Shown here: one piece after another, positions 6,882 to 8,194 of the stretch | Numbering within the stretch: position 1 is the stretch's first letter | How the letters are laid out: every line of letters begins with the position of its first letter | From: Flavobacteriales bacterium UBA7382 | GTDB taxonomy: Bacteria; Bacteroidota; Bacteroidia; Flavobacteriales_D; Sanyastnellaceae | Length of the DNA stretch: 8,194 nucleotides | Direction of reading: 5' to 3' | Assembly (NCBI GenBank): GCA_002469765.1 | Contig: DKNS01000047.1 | Span: forward strand, 8,400 to 16,593 | Notes under the pieces: generated by a model | Database searches by the model: none | The model's input: the letters and a program-made list of their open reading frames with translations, nothing else | Told to the model about the DNA's origin: nothing | Translations under genes and position numbers: made by a program

Positions 6882-7307
6882 TCAAAGGTAGGGCCTCCTT
6901 CGGCGGCTTGTGCGCCTGATGGAGCGGGGGTCAAACGCGTCTGGAAAATGCATGGTTTGCGGGGAATCAGACTCGGCAGGAACAGATTCGACCAGCCACA
7001 CGTCAAACCGCAAATGCCTGGGAGTGAGGTCTTGGCGTCGCACAAACGCGTGGGCCGCCTGAATGAGTCGGCGTTGTTGGGCGACATGGGGCCACCACAT
7101 CATGGGATCCAAGGACAAAGTGTCGCGCCCGGACCGGCATTTAACCTCATGAAACACGAGGGCAGCCCCGTCTGTCGAGATGACATCCACTTCCGCCCGG
7201 CGCCATCGCCAGTTGCGTTCCAGGATGCGATGTCCCTTCTGTTCGAGCTCGGAGACCACATGTTCTTCTCCAAGGCGGCCTGTCCAGGCGCGACGTTCCA
7301 AAACCAT
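6882..7307 (-). CDS. yraN: YraN/UPF0102 family nuclease-like protein
   Basis: A 141-residue protein of the YraN (UPF0102) family, a PD-(D/E)xK-fold group related to Holliday-junction resolvases. In order it shows TGRLGEEHVVSEL (9-21), the family-typical RNWRWRRAEVDVI (31-43) with acidic Glu39 and Asp41, and VFHEVKCRSG (51-60), where Glu54-x-Lys56 completes the nuclease motif. RFDVW at 100-104 matches the usual closing strand. The expected catalytic residues are therefore present. A basic Arg-rich end (RSIRRTSRRRRPYL) follows. Its cellular function is not well established; DNA processing is inferred from the fold. The ATG at 7307 puts GRLGEE at the normal distance from the start, and I see no upstream in-frame ATG. 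It is the first gene of the minus-strand run, and the pseudouridine synthase begins six bases downstream. Confidence 0.93.
   Translation of the reverse strand: MVLERRAWTGRLGEEHVVSELEQKGHRILERNWRWRRAEVDVISTDGAALVFHEVKCRSGRDTLSLDPMMWWPHVAQQRRLIQAAHAFVRRQDLTPRHLRFDVWLVESVPAESDSPQTMHFPDAFDPRSIRRTSRRRRPYL
6883..6890 (-). promoter_or_regulatory. TAnnTTTG -7 box before the pseudouridine synthase gene
   Basis: TACCTTTG, read 6890 to 6883 on the minus strand, exactly matches the Bacteroidota -7 promoter consensus TAnnTTTG. It overlaps the last codons and stop of yraN and ends 7 bases before the synthase ATG. No TTG stands at the expected -33 distance, and the box also encodes the yraN C-terminus, so it may be chance. 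If used, transcription would begin at or next to the start codon. Confidence 0.3.
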
Positions 7308-7399
7308 GCTGCAAGGATGCGCTCCAAAAGGCCGGGCGACGAGGCCCGATTCACAAGCGAGGGTCGTGGGTTGAGGGCCGCGCCATCAGGGCCGCTGGG
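7308..7399 (-). other. Intergenic gap between the coiled-coil gene and yraN
   Basis: This 92-base gap is the longest non-coding stretch in the window and the likely place for the promoter of the yraN-led run. I see no TAnnTTTG box in it and no RNA gene. It holds an 8-bp direct repeat (AGGGCCGC at 7374-7381 and 7388-7395, 14-base period) and a weak hairpin (7333-7348). Confidence 0.5.
7325..7348 (-). terminator. Weak hairpin, possible terminator after the coiled-coil gene
   Basis: On the minus strand CGGGC (7348-7344), a 6-base loop and GCCCG (7337-7333) form a 5-bp all-GC stem followed by GGCCTTTTGG. The stem is short and the T-run is only four, so termination is doubtful. The position, about 50 bases past the coiled-coil gene stop and before yraN, is where a terminator would be expected. 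Confidence 0.2.
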
Positions 7400-8194
7400 T
7401 CAGCGCAGGATCAGGTCGGTGGTGCCGATGACTTCCGTGCCTTCGAGGATTTCGACGAGGTAGGTGCCGGCGTCGAGGCCCAGGGTCGCGTTGCCGTCGG
7501 CGCCGTTGTAGAAGATGCAGGCGTCGAGGCGTTCTCGCGCGTAGTCAATGGTGCGGGAGGCGCTTCGGTCTGCGCTTCCAGACTCGTCAGGCAACACGAG
7601 ACCAGAGGGATTTGTGATGCGAAGGTGGAGGGCCTTGTCTCCGACAGAGGCGATGCGATTTTCGAGGATGGTGAAGCAAACGCGCAAGCTGTTGCACCTG
7701 TCGGCGCGGTCCGTGTCCCGCTGCCGCCCCGAGGAGAGGACGCGCACGCCGGTGGGGAGGAAATCAACGACTTGGAGGGTTTGGCCTGCTTCGAGCATGT
7801 CCTCCATGTTTTCCTGCCGCTCCACGAGGTCGGCGTTCTCTTGGGACACCGCTTCCACCTGCGCCTTCATGGCGAGGTTTTCGTCGAGCAGGGCGGTGTT
7901 CAACTGGTTGAGCGAGTCGATTGTGCCGATGTAGCCTTTCATGATGCTCCGAAGGGTTTCGGCTTCTTTCTTGGCGCGGGCGACCTCCCAGTAGCCGTTT
8001 TTTACCTTGGTCAAGAGGCCGTCGATGCGTTCCTGCTGGGCGGCGAGTTCGGCCAGCATCATGGAGTTCTCGGTCTCCAGCGTGTCGTAGGAGAAGCGCA
8101 TCTTCTCAAGGTCGAGCACCAGCTGGTCTTTGGCGAGGCCCAGTTCCGCATTGTCGCTGTGCAGTCCGCCGATGATGTTGTTTTGGTCTAAGAC
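7400..8194 (-). CDS. Coiled-coil protein with C-terminal beta domain (3' part)
   Basis: The frame is open to the right edge, so the gene starts outside the window; 264 residues are visible, ending at the TGA at 7400-7402. A GTG at 8119 is only an internal valine, because the frame continues before it without a stop. Visible residues 1-140 are a long helical, coiled-coil-like region rich in Leu, Glu, Ala, Gln and Asn, with the segments KNGYWEVARAKKEAETLRSIM and IDSLNQLNTALLDEN. Residues 141-264 look like a compact beta domain (RADRCNSLRVCFTILEN, LHLRITNPSGLVLP, GTYLVEILEG). I recognise this layout from a Bacteroidota family usually annotated as hypothetical, or mislabelled as SMC/chromosome-partitioning because of the coiled coil; no ATPase motif is visible here. 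Homologues as I recall begin with an export or lipoprotein signal, which would lie outside this window. The function is unknown. Confidence 0.8.
   Translation of the reverse strand, partial: VLDQNNIIGGLHSDNAELGLAKDQLVLDLEKMRFSYDTLETENSMMLAELAAQQERIDGLLTKVKNGYWEVARAKKEAETLRSIMKGYIGTIDSLNQLNTALLDENLAMKAQVEAVSQENADLVERQENMEDMLEAGQTLQVVDFLPTGVRVLSSGRQRDTDRADRCNSLRVCFTILENRIASVGDKALHLRITNPSGLVLPDESGSADRSASRTIDYARERLDACIFYNGADGNATLGLDAGTYLVEILEGTEVIGTTDLILR

Noticed and set aside
6891..6899. A perfect Shine-Dalgarno-like AAGGAGG on the minus strand before the pseudouridine synthase.
   Set aside because: It lies about 18 bases from the ATG, too far to act, is inside the yraN coding sequence, and Bacteroidota rely little on this signal.
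8117..8119. GTG at 8119 as the start of the coiled-coil gene.
   Set aside because: The same frame continues without a stop to the window edge and the upstream residues keep the same helical character, so the start lies outside.

Overview
The window is an ordinary, densely packed stretch of a GC-rich chromosome, most likely from the phylum Bacteroidota. Three protein families point there: a DUF4296-type lipoprotein, a dihydroorotase with the Bacteroidota-style IDDQVHFREPG signature directly followed by that lipoprotein gene, and a coiled-coil protein with a C-terminal beta domain that I know from that phylum. The base composition (near 60% GC by eye) is high for the phylum. Nine protein genes cover almost everything; no RNA gene, mobile element, CRISPR array or phage gene is visible, and no gene-free stretch exceeds 92 bases.

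Layout: (a) 1-570, plus strand, the 3' end of a FabK/nitronate monooxygenase-type flavoenzyme; (b) 578-2377, minus strand, complete uvrC, convergent with (a) across 7 bases; (c) 2415-3437, plus strand, an extended short-chain dehydrogenase/epimerase, divergent from uvrC across 37 bases; (d) 3422-7307, minus strand, a tight five-gene run read right to left: yraN, an RluB/RsuA-type pseudouridine synthase, a polyprenol-phosphate mannose synthase-like glycosyltransferase, dihydroorotase, and the DUF4296 lipoprotein. Junctions in this run are +6, -4, +4 and +1 bases, so it looks like one translationally coupled operon, although its genes serve unrelated housekeeping jobs (nucleic-acid processing, rRNA modification, glycan-donor synthesis, pyrimidine synthesis, cell envelope). 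(e) 7400-8194, minus strand, the 3' end of a coiled-coil protein separated from yraN by 92 bases.

I found no previously undescribed multi-gene system. The observation most worth following up is in the pseudouridine synthase: the catalytic GRLD motif reads DRVE, with the nucleophilic aspartate replaced by glutamate and a second RNA-loop motif also changed, in an otherwise well preserved protein. Smaller points are the exclusive use of TGA stop codons (9 of 9), Bacteroidota-type -7 boxes only 5-7 bases before three start codons (possible leaderless transcripts), and the Gln in the metal-binding HxH motif of dihydroorotase.
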